From assembly GCF_900618535.1 (NCBI RefSeq), contig NZ_UYJA01000001.1, positions 1,425,381 to 1,489,380 of the forward strand: 64,000 nt of DNA, in the 5' to 3' direction. Within the stretch, counting starts at the first letter, position 1; each line of letters starts with the position of its first letter. This stretch comes from Pseudomonas bubulae. Its GTDB lineage: Bacteria > Pseudomonadota > Gammaproteobacteria > Pseudomonadales > Pseudomonadaceae. Shown here piece by piece: positions 46,902 to 60,480 of this stretch. The position numbers were made by a program, and so were the translations under genes. Under the pieces are notes generated by a model. It had not been told where the DNA came from, did no database searches, and was given only the letters and a program-made list of their open reading frames with translations.

Positions 46902-48296
46902 TCAAAAAAGCCGGTTGAGGCCATCGTAGGCCGCTACCCGATAGGCTTCGGCCATGGTCGGGTAGTTGAACGTGGTGTTGACGAAGTACTTCAGGGTATT
47001 GAGCTCGCCCGGCTGGTTCATGATCGCCTGGCCGATGTGCACGATCTCTGATGCCTGATAACCGAAGCAGTGAACGCCCAGCACTTCAAGGGTTTCACGG
47101 TGGAACAGGATTTTCAGCATGCCCTGGGGCTCGCCGGCAATCTGTGCACGCGCCATGCTCTTGAAAAACGCCTTGCCCACTTCGTACGGCACCTTGGCCT
47201 GGGTCAACTCCTGCTCGTTCTTGCCGATCGAGCTGATCTCCGGAATGGTGTAGATGCCGGTCGGCACGTCATTGACGAAGCGCCAGCTGCCGTTATCAAC
47301 GATGCTGCCCGCTGCCGAACGCCCCTGGTCGTGGGCGGCACTGGCCAGGCTTGGCCAGCCGATTACATCACCTGCGGCAAAAATGTTCGGCACGGTGGTG
47401 CGGTAGTTTTCATCAACCGTGATCTGGCCACGGCCATTGGCCTTGATGCCGATGTTTTCCAGACCCAGCAGATCGGTGTTGCCGGTACGGCCATTGCACC
47501 AGAGCAAGGCGTCGGCCTTGATCTTCTTGCCGGACTTGAGATGCAGGATCACGCCGTTTTCGACGCCTTCTACCCGCTCGTACTCTTCGTTGTGGCGTAC
47601 GGTGATGTTGTTGTTGCTGAAGTGGTAGCTCAGCGCTTGCGAGATCTCGGAATCGAGGAAGCTCAACAGTTGCTCGCGGTTATCCACCAGCTCAATCAAC
47701 ACCCCCAGACCACTGAAGATCGACGCGTATTCGCAGCCGATCACGCCTGCCCCGTAAACAATCAGCTTACGCGGGGTGTGGCCCAGACTGAGGATGGTGT
47801 CGCTATCGTAGATACGCGAGTGAGTGAAATCGATATCAGCCGGGCGATACGGGCGCGAGCCGGTGGCGATAATGATTTGCTTGGCCATCAGGGTTTCGAC
47901 AACGCCGTTGGTGCACACCACTTCGATGGTTTGCTCGTCGGTGAAGCTGCCGGTGCCGAAGAACAGGTCGACGCGATTACGTGCGTAGTAACCGGTGCGC
48001 GAAGCCACTTGCTTGGAAATAACCTTCTCGGCACTTTTCAGTACGTCCGGGAACGAGAACCAGCGCGGCTCACCAATGGCCCGAAACATCGGATTGGTGT
48101 TGAACTGCATGATCTGGCGAACCGAGTGACGCAAGGCTTTGGACGGGATCGTGCCCAAGTGCGTGCAGTTGCCGCCAACCTGACGCCGGCTATCCACCAT
48201 TGCCACCTTGCGCCCTGCTTTTGCGGCGTTCATTGCCGCACCTTCTCCTGCCGGGCCGGAACCCAGTACCACTACGTCGTAGTTGTAGACAGCCAT
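46902..48296 (-). CDS. sthA: Soluble pyridine nucleotide transhydrogenase
   Basis: 464-aa flavoprotein that balances NADPH and NADH. FAD motif [29 protein letters not shown] holds the single Cys where disulfide reductases have Cxxxx[19 protein letters not shown] binds NAD(P); [13 protein letters not shown] near FAD. Full length for SthA. Confidence 0.97.
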   Translation of the reverse strand: MAVYNYDVVVLGSGPAGEGAAMNAAKAGRKVAMVDSRRQVGGNCTHLGTIPSKALRHSVRQIMQFNTNPMFRAIGEPRWFSFPDVLKSAEKVISKQVASRTGYYARNRVDLFFGTGSFTDEQTIEVVCTNGVVETLMAKQIIIATGSRPYRPADIDFTHSRIYDSDTILSLGHTPRKLIVYGAGVIGCEYASIFSGLGVLIELVDNREQLLSFLDSEISQALSYHFSNNNITVRHNEEYERVEGVENGVILHLKSGKKIKADALLWCNGRTGNTDLLGLENIGIKANGRGQITVDENYRTTVPNIFAAGDVIGWPSLASAAHDQGRSAAGSIVDNGSWRFVNDVPTGIYTIPEISSIGKNEQELTQAKVPYEVGKAFFKSMARAQIAGEPQGMLKILFHRETLEVLGVHCFGYQASEIVHIGQAIMNQPGELNTLKYFVNTTFNYPTMAEAYRVAAYDGLNRLF

Positions 48297-48554
48297 GCGT
48301 ACTCCTCAGAACAGGCCGTGGCACCGCTTTGGGCACCTACGGCTAAATCATGTCGCGGCCAGCGCCATGAAGGATCAAAACGTGGGGCACAGTCTATAGA
48401 AGCCTGAACGCCGCGAACATTAACCCTTGGTCTGGTCGTTGGCTATTTTTGTGTTCACTACATCTCATCGCGCGCGAGAGCCTGCGTAGCAGCTGCCGCA
48501 CACTTAGCAAAACTGACATAACCTCTAACAACCCATCGATCAGAGCCATCCACC

Positions 48555-49118
48555 ATGCGCCAGTTGTTGATCGTATTGTTGCTGCTTTACTGCACCACCA
48601 GCCTGGCCGATGAGTCCGCTCGGCTAAAAGAAGCCAACTTTCCCGCCCAATGGCGCGATGGCACGCAACTCATGGAACGCAAAGGCCAGATCGTGCTGAC
48701 CTACCTCTGGGCCGATATCTATGCCGCAGCCCTTTTCACCCAGCCAGGCATCCAACCGCAACAGGCCTTTGACGAACAGCGCGAGCTGCGCCTTGAGCTG
48801 TTCTATCTGCGCGATCTGGAGCACAGCGATATCACCCGGGCCTCGGCCACCATCCTCAAGCGCCAGCAACCGGCAGCCACCCTGGCTCGCCTCGACGCCC
48901 CGCTAAAACAACTTCAGACCAGTTTTGGCGATATCAAACGCGGCGATCGCTACGCCCTGGACTACAACCCGCAACGCGGGCTGAAGCTGGAGCGCAATGG
49001 TCAGGTCATTTTCACCAGCCAGAATCATCAACTGGCCAAAATCTACCTGGGCATCTGGCTCGCACCCGAAGGTCTGCCCGACCCACTGCGCCTGAGCCTG
49101 CTTGCGCAAAGGCCCTAG
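48555..49118 (+). CDS. Exported chalcone isomerase-like protein
   Basis: 187 aa with signal peptide (LLIVLLLLYCTTSLA). Resembles the bacterial chalcone isomerase-like family (LTYLWADIYAAALFT, IYLGIWLAPEGLPDPLR near the C-terminus). No flavonoid substrate is expected; function unknown. Same neighbour of sthA in P. aeruginosa. Confidence 0.82.
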   Translation: MRQLLIVLLLLYCTTSLADESARLKEANFPAQWRDGTQLMERKGQIVLTYLWADIYAAALFTQPGIQPQQAFDEQRELRLELFYLRDLEHSDITRASATILKRQQPAATLARLDAPLKQLQTSFGDIKRGDRYALDYNPQRGLKLERNGQVIFTSQNHQLAKIYLGIWLAPEGLPDPLRLSLLAQRP

Positions 49119-49273
49119 CCCGGCCGTGTAGCGCCAACAAATGTTGCCTACACACTTTGTTACACATATGGTTACAAAACTGTTTTGCGCAATGGCGCAG
49201 GTCATTGCCTGGCAGTGTGGACGAGTAAAAACACGGATAACGCATAAAAACAGATAAGAGCGGGTGATTTCTG

Positions 49274-50572
49274 ATGGCCTCCAGTACGGGCAAAGGCAAG
49301 GCGATTTTTCGCGTTGTCAGCGGTAACTTCCTAGAGATGTTCGACTTTATGGTCTTTGGCTTTTACGCCACGGCCATTGCCAAAACCTTCTTCCCAACCG
49401 ATAGCGCTTTTGCCTCACTGATGCTCGCCCTGGCCACCTTCGGTGCCGGTTTTCTCGCGCGCCCGCTGGGTGCGATTTTTCTCGGTGCCTATATTGACCG
49501 CCACGGCCGTCGCAAGGGCCTGATCATTACCCTGGCCCTGATGGCCATGGGTACCGTACTCATCGCCTGCGTGCCGGGCTACGCCACCCTGGGTGTTGCC
49601 GCACCCCTGCTGGTGTTGCTCGGGCGCTTGCTGCAAGGTTTTTCGGCAGGCGTGGAACTGGGCGGGGTTTCGGTGTACCTGGCAGAAATCGCCACACCGG
49701 GGCGCAAGGGTTTCTTCGTCAGCTGGCAGTCGGCTAGCCAGCAGGCTGCCGTGGTGTTCGCAGGCTTGCTGGGGGTTGGTCTCAACCATTGGCTAAGCCC
49801 TGAAGAAATGGGTGAATGGGGCTGGCGGATTCCGTTTCTGCTGGGTTGCATGATTGTGCCGGTGATCTTTGTGATCCGCCGCTCGATGGAAGAAACTCCT
49901 GAGTTCGAAGCCCGCAAACATCACCCTACCCTGCGTGAAATCCTTCGCTCAGTCGGTCAGAACTTTGGCTTGGTGCTGGGTGGCATGGCCCTGGTGGTGA
50001 TGACTACCGTGTCGTTCTATCTGATCACTGCCTATACCCCGACCTTCGGCAAGGCCGAGCTGCATCTGTCGGACTTCGATGCCTTGCTGGTCACAGTGTG
50101 CATTGGCCTGTCGAACTTTTTCTGGCTGCCGGTCATGGGCTCGCTGTCGGACAAGATCGGGCGTAAACCGCTGCTGCTGGGTGCGACCATCCTGGCGATC
50201 CTGACCGCCTACCCGGCGTTGTCCTGGCTGGTGGCCAACCCGAGCTTCAGTCATCTGCTGATTGTCGAACTGTGGCTGTCGTTCCTGTATGGCTCGTACA
50301 ACGGCGCGATGGTGGTTGCCCTGACCGAAATCATGCCAGTTGAAGTGCGCACCACCGGTTTCTCCCTGGCCTACAGCCTGGCGACCGCCACTTTCGGTGG
50401 CTTTACTCCGGCGGCTTGCACTTACCTGATTCATGCCCTGGACAACAAGGCCGCCCCCGGTCTGTGGCTGACCGGGGCGGCGATACTGGGCCTGATTGCG
50501 ACCGTGGTGTTGTTCCGTGGCAATCAGCATCAGTTGCGTACGGCGCAATCGGCGGTGGCGGGTAACGCCTGA
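49274..50572 (+). CDS. MFS tricarboxylate transporter, CitA/TcuC-like
   Basis: 432 aa with 12 membrane segments. [12 protein letters not shown] between helices 2 and 3 and [12 protein letters not shown] between 8 and 9 are MFS motifs. [15 protein letters not shown] and [14 protein letters not shown] fit the metabolite:H+ symporter family; close to citrate/tricarballylate carriers. No catabolic gene is adjacent. Confidence 0.88.
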   Translation: MASSTGKGKAIFRVVSGNFLEMFDFMVFGFYATAIAKTFFPTDSAFASLMLALATFGAGFLARPLGAIFLGAYIDRHGRRKGLIITLALMAMGTVLIACVPGYATLGVAAPLLVLLGRLLQGFSAGVELGGVSVYLAEIATPGRKGFFVSWQSASQQAAVVFAGLLGVGLNHWLSPEEMGEWGWRIPFLLGCMIVPVIFVIRRSMEETPEFEARKHHPTLREILRSVGQNFGLVLGGMALVVMTTVSFYLITAYTPTFGKAELHLSDFDALLVTVCIGLSNFFWLPVMGSLSDKIGRKPLLLGATILAILTAYPALSWLVANPSFSHLLIVELWLSFLYGSYNGAMVVALTEIMPVEVRTTGFSLAYSLATATFGGFTPAACTYLIHALDNKAAPGLWLTGAAILGLIATVVLFRGNQHQLRTAQSAVAGNA

Positions 50573-50576
50573 CCCC

Positions 50577-50663
50577 TGTGGGAGCGGGCTTGCCCGCGAT
50601 GCCAGCAACGCGGTCTGACTGAACAACCGCGCCGATCCCATCGCGAGCAAGCCCGCTCCCACA
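50577..50663. repeat. REP-like element family A
   Basis: Arms TGTGGGAGCGGGCTTGCCCG and near inverse, starting four bases after the MFS stop. Confidence 0.88.
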
Positions 50664-50680
50664 GGTTTCCTGCACAAACA

Positions 50681-50708
50681 AAAACGCCCCGACAAGTCGG
50701 GGCGTTTT
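50681..50708. terminator. Bidirectional rho-independent terminator
   Basis: AAAACGCCCCGAC / GTCGGGGCGTTTT perfect 13-bp stem with a minimal AA loop between convergent MFS and gap genes; A and T tails serve both strands. Confidence 0.9.
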
Positions 50709-50724
50709 CAGTTGCGGCGGTTGC

Positions 50725-52188
50725 TTAGCGCGGGAACGCTGGCGGGTTGACCCCGGCCATGTCTTCCATCACGCGTACTACCTGGCAGCTGTAACCGAAT
50801 TCGTTGTCGTACCACACGTACAGCACAACGCGGTTGTCATTGCAGATCGTCGCTTCAGCATCCACCACACCGGCGTGACGCGAACCCACGAAGTCAGTGG
50901 ACACCACTTCCTGGGAGCTGACGAAGTCGATTTGCTTGTGCAGATCGGAGTGCAGCGCCATGTGACGCAGGTACTCGTTCATTTCTTCACGGGTAGCCGG
51001 CTTCTCAAGGTTCAGGTTGAGGATGGCCATCGACACGTTCGGCGTCGGCACACGGATCGCGTTACCGGTCAGCTTGCCGGCCAGCTCAGGCAATGCCTTG
51101 GCAGCAGCGGTAGCAGCACCGGTCTCGGTGATAACCATGTTCAGCGCGGCGCTACGACCACGGCGGTCGCCCTTGTGGAAGTTGTCGATCAGGTTCTGGT
51201 CGTTGGTGTACGAGTGAACCGTTTCAACGTGACCATTGACGATGCCGAACTTGTCGTTGACAGCCTTGAGCACCGGCACGATGGCGTTGGTGGTGCAGGA
51301 TGCCGCCGAAACGATCTTGTCGTCTGCGGTGATTTCGCCGTGGTTGATGCCGTGAACAATGTTCTTCAGCTTGCCCTTGCCCGGAGCGGTCAGGACCACG
51401 CGATCGATACCAGGGCACTGCAAGTGCTGACCCAGGCCATCGGCATCACGCCATACACCGGTGTTGTCCACCAGCAGGGCGTTCTGGATACCGTACTGGG
51501 TGTAGTCCACTTCGGTAGGGTTTTTCGCGTAGATAACCTGAATCAGGTTGCCGTTGGCGGTGATGGTGTTGTTGGCTTCATCGACCACGATGGTGCCATC
51601 GAACGGGCCATGCACCGAGTCACGACGCAGCAGGCTGGCACGCTTGACCAGATCGTTGTCGGCGCCTTTGCGCACAACGATGGCACGCAGACGCAGACCG
51701 TCGCCACCACCGGTTTTTTCAATCAGGATGCGCGCCAGCAGACGGCCGATACGACCGAAGCCGTACAGCACAACGTCAGTACCTTTACGTGCAGAAGCGT
51801 TTTGCTGACCCACAACATCGGCCAGTTCTTCGCGCACAAACTGCTCAGCCGTGCGGCCATTGCCTTCGGCCTTGAACTTCACGGCCAGCTTGCCCAGGTC
51901 TACCGAAGCAGCGCCGAGCTTGAGCTCGCTCATTGCCTTGAGCAACGGGAAAGTTTCGTGCACGGACAATTCGATATCATCGGACTGACGATGGCGAGCA
52001 AAGCGGTGAGCCTTGAGAATCGCAATGACTGAACGGTTGATCAGGCTGCGGCCATAGATCGAGCTAACCACATTGTTATTGCGGTAAAGCTGACCGATAA
52101 GCGGAATCATCGCTTCTGCGAGTGCTTCACGGTCGATCCATTCACCAAGACACTGGTCGGGCTTCTGAGTCACGGGAACCTTCCACAT
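50725..52188 (-). CDS. gapB: Long-form glyceraldehyde-3-phosphate dehydrogenase
   Basis: 487 aa against about 335 for usual GAPDH; the extra 130 N-terminal residues form a helical, charged region of unknown role. NAD site GFGRIGR (143–149); catalytic Cys298 in SAASCTTN; HSYTNDQNLID and WYDNEFGYSCQVV complete the fold. This long type is conserved in Pseudomonas next to mfd, and may serve gluconeogenesis. Divergent from mfd. Confidence 0.92.
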   Translation of the reverse strand: MWKVPVTQKPDQCLGEWIDREALAEAMIPLIGQLYRNNNVVSSIYGRSLINRSVIAILKAHRFARHRQSDDIELSVHETFPLLKAMSELKLGAASVDLGKLAVKFKAEGNGRTAEQFVREELADVVGQQNASARKGTDVVLYGFGRIGRLLARILIEKTGGGDGLRLRAIVVRKGADNDLVKRASLLRRDSVHGPFDGTIVVDEANNTITANGNLIQVIYAKNPTEVDYTQYGIQNALLVDNTGVWRDADGLGQHLQCPGIDRVVLTAPGKGKLKNIVHGINHGEITADDKIVSAASCTTNAIVPVLKAVNDKFGIVNGHVETVHSYTNDQNLIDNFHKGDRRGRSAALNMVITETGAATAAAKALPELAGKLTGNAIRVPTPNVSMAILNLNLEKPATREEMNEYLRHMALHSDLHKQIDFVSSQEVVSTDFVGSRHAGVVDAEATICNDNRVVLYVWYDNEFGYSCQVVRVMEDMAGVNPPAFPR

Positions 52189-52473
52189 GTAGGGGCTGAA
52201 AAAAGGGGCTACATTATGCCGCTGCGCCCATGCAGGGGCAATGCACGCCTGTCATACGCCGTTACTGAAACGATTAAGCATCAACAAATATAGGCGAAAA
52301 ATTTTATAACAACTGCCATTTCATCAGTCTGCTGCCCTTGCACAGCCCCTTTGGCACCCCCATGTCAGTGTTATGCGCTGATTTGCGCCGCTGTTAAAGG
52401 CTGCAACTGACAGCCAGCCCCTTGGCCCGTTACAATCGCCAACTTTGTCGCAACGCTTGGAGCTCAACCTTCC

Positions 52474-55400
52474 GTGCCCGTCCTGCGTCTACCGAAACTC
52501 CCTGCCACGGCAGGTAAACAGCACTGGAGCAATCTGCCCGGTGCCGCCCTGAGCCTCGCGATTGCCGAGGCTGCCAGCGCCGCCAGGCGCTTCACCCTGC
52601 TCCTGACCGCTGACAGCCAAAGCGCCGAGCGTCTTGAGCAGGAACTGAGATTCTTTGCCCCTGACTTGCCGGTACTGCATTTTCCCGACTGGGAAACCCT
52701 GCCTTACGATCTGTTCTCGCCGCACCAGGACATCATCTCCCAGCGTATCGCCAGCCTGTACCGGCTGCCGGAACTGAGTCATGGTGTTTTGGTAGTGCCG
52801 GTGACCACCGCCCTACATCGCCTGGCCCCGACCAAGTTCCTGCTCGGCAGCAGCCTGGTGCTGGACATCGGCCAGAAGCTGGATGTGGAGCAAATGCGTA
52901 CCCGGCTTGAGGCCAGTGGCTATCGCTGCGTCGATACGGTGTATGAGCATGGCGAGTTCGCCGTGCGCGGCGCGTTGATCGACCTGTTCCCGATGGGCAG
53001 CAAACTGCCTTACCGGATCGACCTGTTCGACGACGAAATCGAGACCCTGCGCACCTTCGACCCCGAGACCCAGCGCTCGATCGACAAGGTTGAATCGGTG
53101 CGCCTGCTGCCGGCACGTGAGTTCCCGCTGCAAAAAGACGCGGTGACCCGGTTCAAGGCGCGCTTTCGCGAGCGTTTTGATGTCGACTTCCGTCGCTGCC
53201 CGATCTTTCAGGACTTGAGCAGCGGCATCACCCCCGCGGGTATCGAGTACTACCTGCCGCTGTTTTTCGATGAAACCTCGACCCTGTTCGACTATTTGCC
53301 GGCTGACACGCAAGTGTTCTCGCTGCCAGGCATCGAGCAGGCCGCCGAGAATTTCTGGTCTGACGTACGCAACCGCTACGAAGAGCGCCGTATCGATCCG
53401 TCGCGGCCACTGTTACCGCCTGCCGAGCTGTTCCTGCCGGTTGAAGACTGCTTCGCCCGCCTGAAAAACTGGCCGCGGGTGGTCGCCAGCCAGGATGACA
53501 TCGACACCGGCAGCAGCCGTGAGCGCTTCCCGGCGCAACCGCTGCCCAACCTGGCCATCGAAGCCAAGGCCAACCAGCCATTGGCGGCTTTGTCCGGTTT
53601 CCTTGAGCAGTTTGATGGCCGCGTGCTGTTTACCGCCGAATCGGCCGGGCGCCGCGAAGTGCTGCTCGAACTGCTGGAACGCTTGAAGCTGCGACCCAAA
53701 ACAGTCGACAGCTGGCCGGACTTCGTCGCCAGCAAGCACCGCCTGGCGATTACTATCGCCCCGCTGGATGAAGGCCTGCTGCTGGAGGATCCGGCGCTGG
53801 CGCTGATCGCCGAAAGCCCGTTGTTCGGCCAGCGCGTGATGCAGCGCCGGCGCCGGGAAAAACGCGCCGATGCCAACAACGATGCGGTGATCAAGAACCT
53901 CACCGAGTTGCGCGAAGGCGCACCCGTTGTGCATATCGACCACGGCGTAGGTCGCTATCAGGGCCTGGCCACACTTGAAGTCGATAATCAGGTGGCCGAG
54001 TTCCTGACCCTGGAATACGCCGAAGGCGCCAAGCTCTATGTGCCGGTGGCCAACCTGCACCTGATCGCCCGCTATACCGGCAGCGATGATGAACTGGCGC
54101 CGCTGCACCGCCTGGGCTCGGAAACCTGGCAAAAGGCCAAGCGCAAGGCCGCCGAACAAGTGCGGGACGTGGCCGCCGAACTGCTCGACATCTACGCCCG
54201 CCGAGCAGCCCGCGAAGGCTATGCATTTGCCGATCCGAAAGCGGATTACGCAACCTTCAGTGCCGGCTTCCCGTTTGAAGAAACCCCGGACCAGCAAACC
54301 ACCATCGAAGCCGTACGCGCCGACATGCTGTCGCCCAAGCCCATGGATCGTCTGGTGTGTGGCGACGTGGGCTTCGGCAAGACCGAAGTGGCCATGCGCG
54401 CGGCCTTTATTGCTGTGCATGGCGGCCGTCAGGTGGCCATTTTGGTACCCACCACCCTGCTCGCCCAGCAGCACTACAACAGCTTCCGCGACCGTTTTGC
54501 CGACTGGCCGGTAACGGTCGAGGTGATGAGCCGCTTCAAGTCGGCCAAAGAGATCAACCAGGCAGTCGCCGACCTGGCCGAAGGCAAGATCGATATCGTC
54601 ATCGGCACCCACAAGCTGCTGCAGGACGATGTCAAAATCAAAAACCTGGGCCTGGTGATCATCGACGAAGAACACCGCTTCGGCGTGCGCCAGAAAGAAC
54701 AGCTCAAGGCCTTGCGCAGTGAAGTCGACATCCTGACCCTCACCGCCACGCCGATCCCGCGTACGCTGAACATGGCCGTGTCAGGCATGCGCGACCTGTC
54801 GATCATCGCCACGCCGCCGGCGCGCCGGCTGTCGGTGCGCACCTTCGTCATGGAACAGAACAAAAGCACCGTCAAAGAGGCGTTGCTGCGTGAGTTGCTG
54901 CGCGGCGGGCAGGTCTACTACCTGCACAACGACGTTAAAACCATCGAGAAATGTGCGGCAGAACTGGCCGAGCTGGTGCCTGAAGCACGGATCGGCATCG
55001 GCCACGGGCAAATGCGCGAACGCGAACTCGAACAGGTGATGAGTGACTTCTATCACAAGCGCTTCAACGTGCTGATCGCCTCGACCATCATCGAGACCGG
55101 GATCGACGTGCCGAGCGCCAACACCATCATCATCGAGCGCGCCGACAAGTTCGGCCTGGCACAGTTGCACCAGTTGCGCGGCCGCGTCGGACGCAGTCAC
55201 CACCAGGCCTATGCCTACCTGCTGACGCCACCGCGCCAGCAGATTACCGGCGACGCGCAAAAACGCCTGGAAGCCATCGCCAACACCCAGGACCTGGGTG
55301 CCGGCTTTGTCCTGGCCACCAACGACCTTGAAATCCGTGGCGCGGGCGAGTTACTGGGGGATGGTCAAAGCGGCCAGATTCAGGCGGTCGGCTTTACCCT

Positions 55401-55923
55401 GTACATGGAAATGCTCGAACGCGCGGTCAAGTCGATCCGCAAGGGCGAGCAACCCAACCTCGACCAGCCGCTGGGTGGCGGCCCGGAAATCAACCTGCGG
55501 GTACCTGCGCTGATTCCCGAGTCGTATCTGCCGGATGTGCATGCGCGACTGATCCTCTACAAGCGTATTGCCTCGGCAACCGATGAAGAGGGCCTCAAGG
55601 ACTTGCAGGTCGAGATGATCGACCGCTTCGGCCTGCTCCCCGAGCCGACCAAGAACCTGGTACGCATCACCCTGCTCAAATTGCAGGCCGAGCAACTAGG
55701 CATCAAAAAAGTCGACGCCGGCCCGCAGGGCGGACGCATCGAGTTTGCCGCCGACACCCCGGTTGACCCGATGGTGCTGATCAAATTGATCCAGGGCCAA
55801 CCCAACCGCTACAAATTCGAAGGCGCGACCCTGTTCAAATTCATGGTACCCATGGAGCGCCCGGAAGAACGCTTCAATACCATTGAAGCGCTGTTCGAGC
55901 GCCTGACGCCGAAGTCTTCCTGA
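52474..55923 (+). CDS. mfd: Mfd, transcription-repair coupling factor
   Basis: 1149 aa, GTG start with GGAG about 12 nt upstream. Removes stalled RNA polymerase and recruits UvrA. N-terminal UvrB-like modules, CarD-like RNA polymerase-interacting domain (DHGVGRYQGL), translocase with Walker A GDVGFGKTEVA and DEEH, the RAD motif region RGRVGRSHHQAYAYLL, and the C-terminal UvrA-interaction domain. Followed 11 nt later by a SNF2 helicase. Confidence 0.97.
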   Translation: MPVLRLPKLPATAGKQHWSNLPGAALSLAIAEAASAARRFTLLLTADSQSAERLEQELRFFAPDLPVLHFPDWETLPYDLFSPHQDIISQRIASLYRLPELSHGVLVVPVTTALHRLAPTKFLLGSSLVLDIGQKLDVEQMRTRLEASGYRCVDTVYEHGEFAVRGALIDLFPMGSKLPYRIDLFDDEIETLRTFDPETQRSIDKVESVRLLPAREFPLQKDAVTRFKARFRERFDVDFRRCPIFQDLSSGITPAGIEYYLPLFFDETSTLFDYLPADTQVFSLPGIEQAAENFWSDVRNRYEERRIDPSRPLLPPAELFLPVEDCFARLKNWPRVVASQDDIDTGSSRERFPAQPLPNLAIEAKANQPLAALSGFLEQFDGRVLFTAESAGRREVLLELLERLKLRPKTVDSWPDFVASKHRLAITIAPLDEGLLLEDPALALIAESPLFGQRVMQRRRREKRADANNDAVIKNLTELREGAPVVHIDHGVGRYQGLATLEVDNQVAEFLTLEYAEGAKLYVPVANLHLIARYTGSDDELAPLHRLGSETWQKAKRKAAEQVRDVAAELLDIYARRAAREGYAFADPKADYATFSAGFPFEETPDQQTTIEAVRADMLSPKPMDRLVCGDVGFGKTEVAMRAAFIAVHGGRQVAILVPTTLLAQQHYNSFRDRFADWPVTVEVMSRFKSAKEINQAVADLAEGKIDIVIGTHKLLQDDVKIKNLGLVIIDEEHRFGVRQKEQLKALRSEVDILTLTATPIPRTLNMAVSGMRDLSIIATPPARRLSVRTFVMEQNKSTVKEALLRELLRGGQVYYLHNDVKTIEKCAAELAELVPEARIGIGHGQMRERELEQVMSDFYHKRFNVLIASTIIETGIDVPSANTIIIERADKFGLAQLHQLRGRVGRSHHQAYAYLLTPPRQQITGDAQKRLEAIANTQDLGAGFVLATNDLEIRGAGELLGDGQSGQIQAVGFTLYMEMLERAVKSIRKGEQPNLDQPLGGGPEINLRVPALIPESYLPDVHARLILYKRIASATDEEGLKDLQVEMIDRFGLLPEPTKNLVRITLLKLQAEQLGIKKVDAGPQGGRIEFAADTPVDPMVLIKLIQGQPNRYKFEGATLFKFMVPMERPEERFNTIEALFERLTPKSS

Positions 55924-55934
55924 ATGAAAAACCC

Positions 55935-58637
55935 ATGCCCCTGAACCCCACCGACCGACTGACCCAGCCGTTGGCACCAAGCTGGGTCAGTCGCTTCAAG
56001 GAACAAAGCCTTGAGCGTGGCCGCCGCTACGCCAAGGAAAATCGGGTCAGGATCGCCCAGATCGGCGACAAGCTGATCACTGCCAGCTGTCAGGGCTCTG
56101 GCGAAAACATCTACCGACAGACCATTCAGTTGCGTGAGTCGGCCAAAAGCACCTTGCTGCTGGTCAGCGCCCACTGTACCTGCCCGGTGCGGGTTAATTG
56201 CAAGCACACCGCAGCCGTCTTACTGAAGATTGAAGAAACCTTGAACTACCCCGCCGCTGCTCAGGATGCCGAGCTTCTGGAAAAACTCCAGGCCGTACTC
56301 GACTCACGTCGCCCCAACAATCTGCCAGAACAGCTGGTCGAGGACGTCCAGCCAGTACCGCGACTGTGGCTGGCCAGTGCCGAATTCAGCGCTTTCGAGC
56401 CGCGCAACGGCAAAATGCAGCGCTATATCCAGCACCGCGCCGCCCTGTCGTTCAACTACCTGGACCAGTACGTGAGCGGGCAAAAAAACGCTGACATCCT
56501 GCTGCGCCAGGAACAGCAAACCCTGCGCATCAAGCGCAAGCCCGAGGTCGAACACCTTTACCGCGAGCAACTGCGCAGCCTGGGCTTTAAAATTGCCACG
56601 CGCCAGAGCAAGGCACTACCGGAAAGCGCCGGCGAGCTGTTTGAGCTGGTCAATGACAGTGCCTGGCTGAATTTCACCCTCAACCAGTTGCAAGGCCTGG
56701 CCGAAAAGGGCTGGGAGTTGCAGATCGATGAAGGTTTCGGCTTTGACCTGACCCCGGTAGAAGACTGGTATGCCACTGTCGACGAAGCCCCGGAGCGCGA
56801 CTGGTTTGACCTGGAGCTGGGGATTATCGTCAACGGCCAGCACCTGAGCCTGCTGCCGATACTGCTCAACCTGATGCGCTCCCACAGCGACATCCTCAAC
56901 CCGGAAAAACTCGCCCGGCGCAGGGACGACGAACTGATCCTGGTGAATATTCCGGCCAACCCTGCCAGCGGCCATGGTCCGCTGCAGGTTGCGCTGCCGT
57001 ACGGACGGCTGAAACCGGTACTGGCCACTCTGGACGAGTTTTATCTGGGCGAGCCGGACGCCACTTCTCTGCGGATCAAAAGTGCTGACGCGCCGCGGCT
57101 CAACGCCCTGGATGCACTCCCTCTGCGCTGGGAAGGTGGCGAGCAGATTCGCGGCTTCGCCCAGCGCCTGCGAGATATCAAGAATTTCAGCGTCGAAGCC
57201 CCCGAAGGGCTCAATGCCAACCTGCGCCCCTATCAGCTCGAAGGCCTGAGCTGGATGCAGTCATTGCGTCAGCTGGAAGTGGGCGGCGTGCTGGCCGATG
57301 ACATGGGCCTGGGCAAAACCCTGCAGACCCTGGCGCATATCTTGTGCGAAAAAAATGCCGGCCGCCTTGATCGCCCGGCCATGATTGTGATGCCCACCAG
57401 CCTGATCCCCAACTGGCTCGACGAAGCGGCGCACTTTACGCCGCAGCTCAAGGTACTGGCGCTGTATGGTGCCACGCGCAAAAAATATTTCGCGCACCTC
57501 AACGACTACGACGTGATCCTGACCACCTACGCCTTGCTGCCCAAGGACATCGAGCATCTGGCAAAACTGCCGCTGCACCTGCTGGTGCTGGACGAAGCAC
57601 AGTACATCAAGAACCCCGGCAGCAAGGCCACCCAGGCCGCCTGCGAGCTGGTTGCCCGCCAGCGCCTGTGCCTGAGTGGTACCCCGCTGGAGAACCACCT
57701 GGGTGAGCTGTGGTCACTGTTCCACTTCCTGCTGCCCGGCTGGCTGGGCGACGTCAAGACTTTCAATCGCGACTACCGGGTGCCCATTGAACGCCAGGGC
57801 AGCAACGAGCGCCTGCAGCATCTCAATGCGCGAATCAAACCGTTTCTGCTGCGCCGCACCAAGGAGCAGGTCGCTACCGAACTGCCGCCCAAGACCGAAA
57901 TCATCCACTGGGTGGACCTCAACGAAGCCCAGCGCGACGTGTACGAAACCATGCGCCTGGCGATGGACAAAAAAGTCCGCGACGAAATCACCCGTAAGGG
58001 CGTGGGACGCAGCCAGATAATTATCCTCGAAGCGCTGCTCAAACTGCGCCAGGTATGTTGCGACCTGCGCTTGGTCAGCGACACCCCGCCGAAAAAAGGC
58101 AGCACCTCGGGCAAGCTCGACAGCCTGATGCTGATGCTCGAAGAGCTGTTTGCCGAAGGCCGACGCATCCTGCTGTTTTCGCAGTTCACTTCGATGCTGG
58201 GGCTGATCGAGGCCGAGCTGAAAAAACGCAAGGTGCCCTACGCCATCCTCACCGGGCAAACCCGGGACCGACGTACACCGGTCAAGGACTTCCAGAGCGG
58301 CAAGCTGCAGATTTTTCTGATTAGCCTCAAGGCTGGTGGCGTAGGCCTGAACCTTACCGAGGCCGACACGGTGATTCACTACGATCCTTGGTGGAACCCG
58401 GCGGCAGAAAACCAGGCCACTGACCGCGCCTATCGTATAGGCCAGGAAAAACCGGTGTTTGTGTACAAAATGATTGCCCGCGGCACTGTGGAAGAAAAAA
58501 TCCAGCATTTGCAGCAGGAAAAGTCAGATTTGGCGGCAGGCGTACTGGACGGACGCGTCGCAGGGGACTGGAAACTGCAGGATGACGACATCGACGCATT
58601 GTTTGCGCCGTTGCCGCCTAAAACTGAAAAGCGCTGA
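55935..58637 (+). CDS. SWIM zinc-finger SNF2-family helicase
   Basis: 900 aa. SWIM finger CTC…CKH at residues about 76–94, a mid-region of unknown fold, then a SNF2 ATPase: motif [13 protein letters not shown], motif II DEAQ, motif [11 protein letters not shown], motif V/VI ([21 protein letters not shown]…DRAYRIGQ). Likely a RapA-like or DNA-repair remodeller; close spacing to mfd suggests one transcript. A REP element follows. Confidence 0.92.
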   Translation: MPLNPTDRLTQPLAPSWVSRFKEQSLERGRRYAKENRVRIAQIGDKLITASCQGSGENIYRQTIQLRESAKSTLLLVSAHCTCPVRVNCKHTAAVLLKIEETLNYPAAAQDAELLEKLQAVLDSRRPNNLPEQLVEDVQPVPRLWLASAEFSAFEPRNGKMQRYIQHRAALSFNYLDQYVSGQKNADILLRQEQQTLRIKRKPEVEHLYREQLRSLGFKIATRQSKALPESAGELFELVNDSAWLNFTLNQLQGLAEKGWELQIDEGFGFDLTPVEDWYATVDEAPERDWFDLELGIIVNGQHLSLLPILLNLMRSHSDILNPEKLARRRDDELILVNIPANPASGHGPLQVALPYGRLKPVLATLDEFYLGEPDATSLRIKSADAPRLNALDALPLRWEGGEQIRGFAQRLRDIKNFSVEAPEGLNANLRPYQLEGLSWMQSLRQLEVGGVLADDMGLGKTLQTLAHILCEKNAGRLDRPAMIVMPTSLIPNWLDEAAHFTPQLKVLALYGATRKKYFAHLNDYDVILTTYALLPKDIEHLAKLPLHLLVLDEAQYIKNPGSKATQAACELVARQRLCLSGTPLENHLGELWSLFHFLLPGWLGDVKTFNRDYRVPIERQGSNERLQHLNARIKPFLLRRTKEQVATELPPKTEIIHWVDLNEAQRDVYETMRLAMDKKVRDEITRKGVGRSQIIILEALLKLRQVCCDLRLVSDTPPKKGSTSGKLDSLMLMLEELFAEGRRILLFSQFTSMLGLIEAELKKRKVPYAILTGQTRDRRTPVKDFQSGKLQIFLISLKAGGVGLNLTEADTVIHYDPWWNPAAENQATDRAYRIGQEKPVFVYKMIARGTVEEKIQHLQQEKSDLAAGVLDGRVAGDWKLQDDDIDALFAPLPPKTEKR

Positions 58638-58665
58638 AAATTGACGCAACTTGCGGCTTGATTCT

Positions 58666-58710
58666 GTAGCAGCTGCCGAGCTCCGCGAGGCTGCGTTCGG
58701 CGGCTGCTAC
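58666..58710. repeat. REP-like element family B
   Basis: GTAGCAGCTGCCGAG… and its inverse ending …CGGCTGCTAC, between convergent genes; related to the element at 6892–7036. Confidence 0.8.
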
Positions 58711-58718
58711 GGACTTGA

Positions 58719-60480
<1,762 letters not shown>

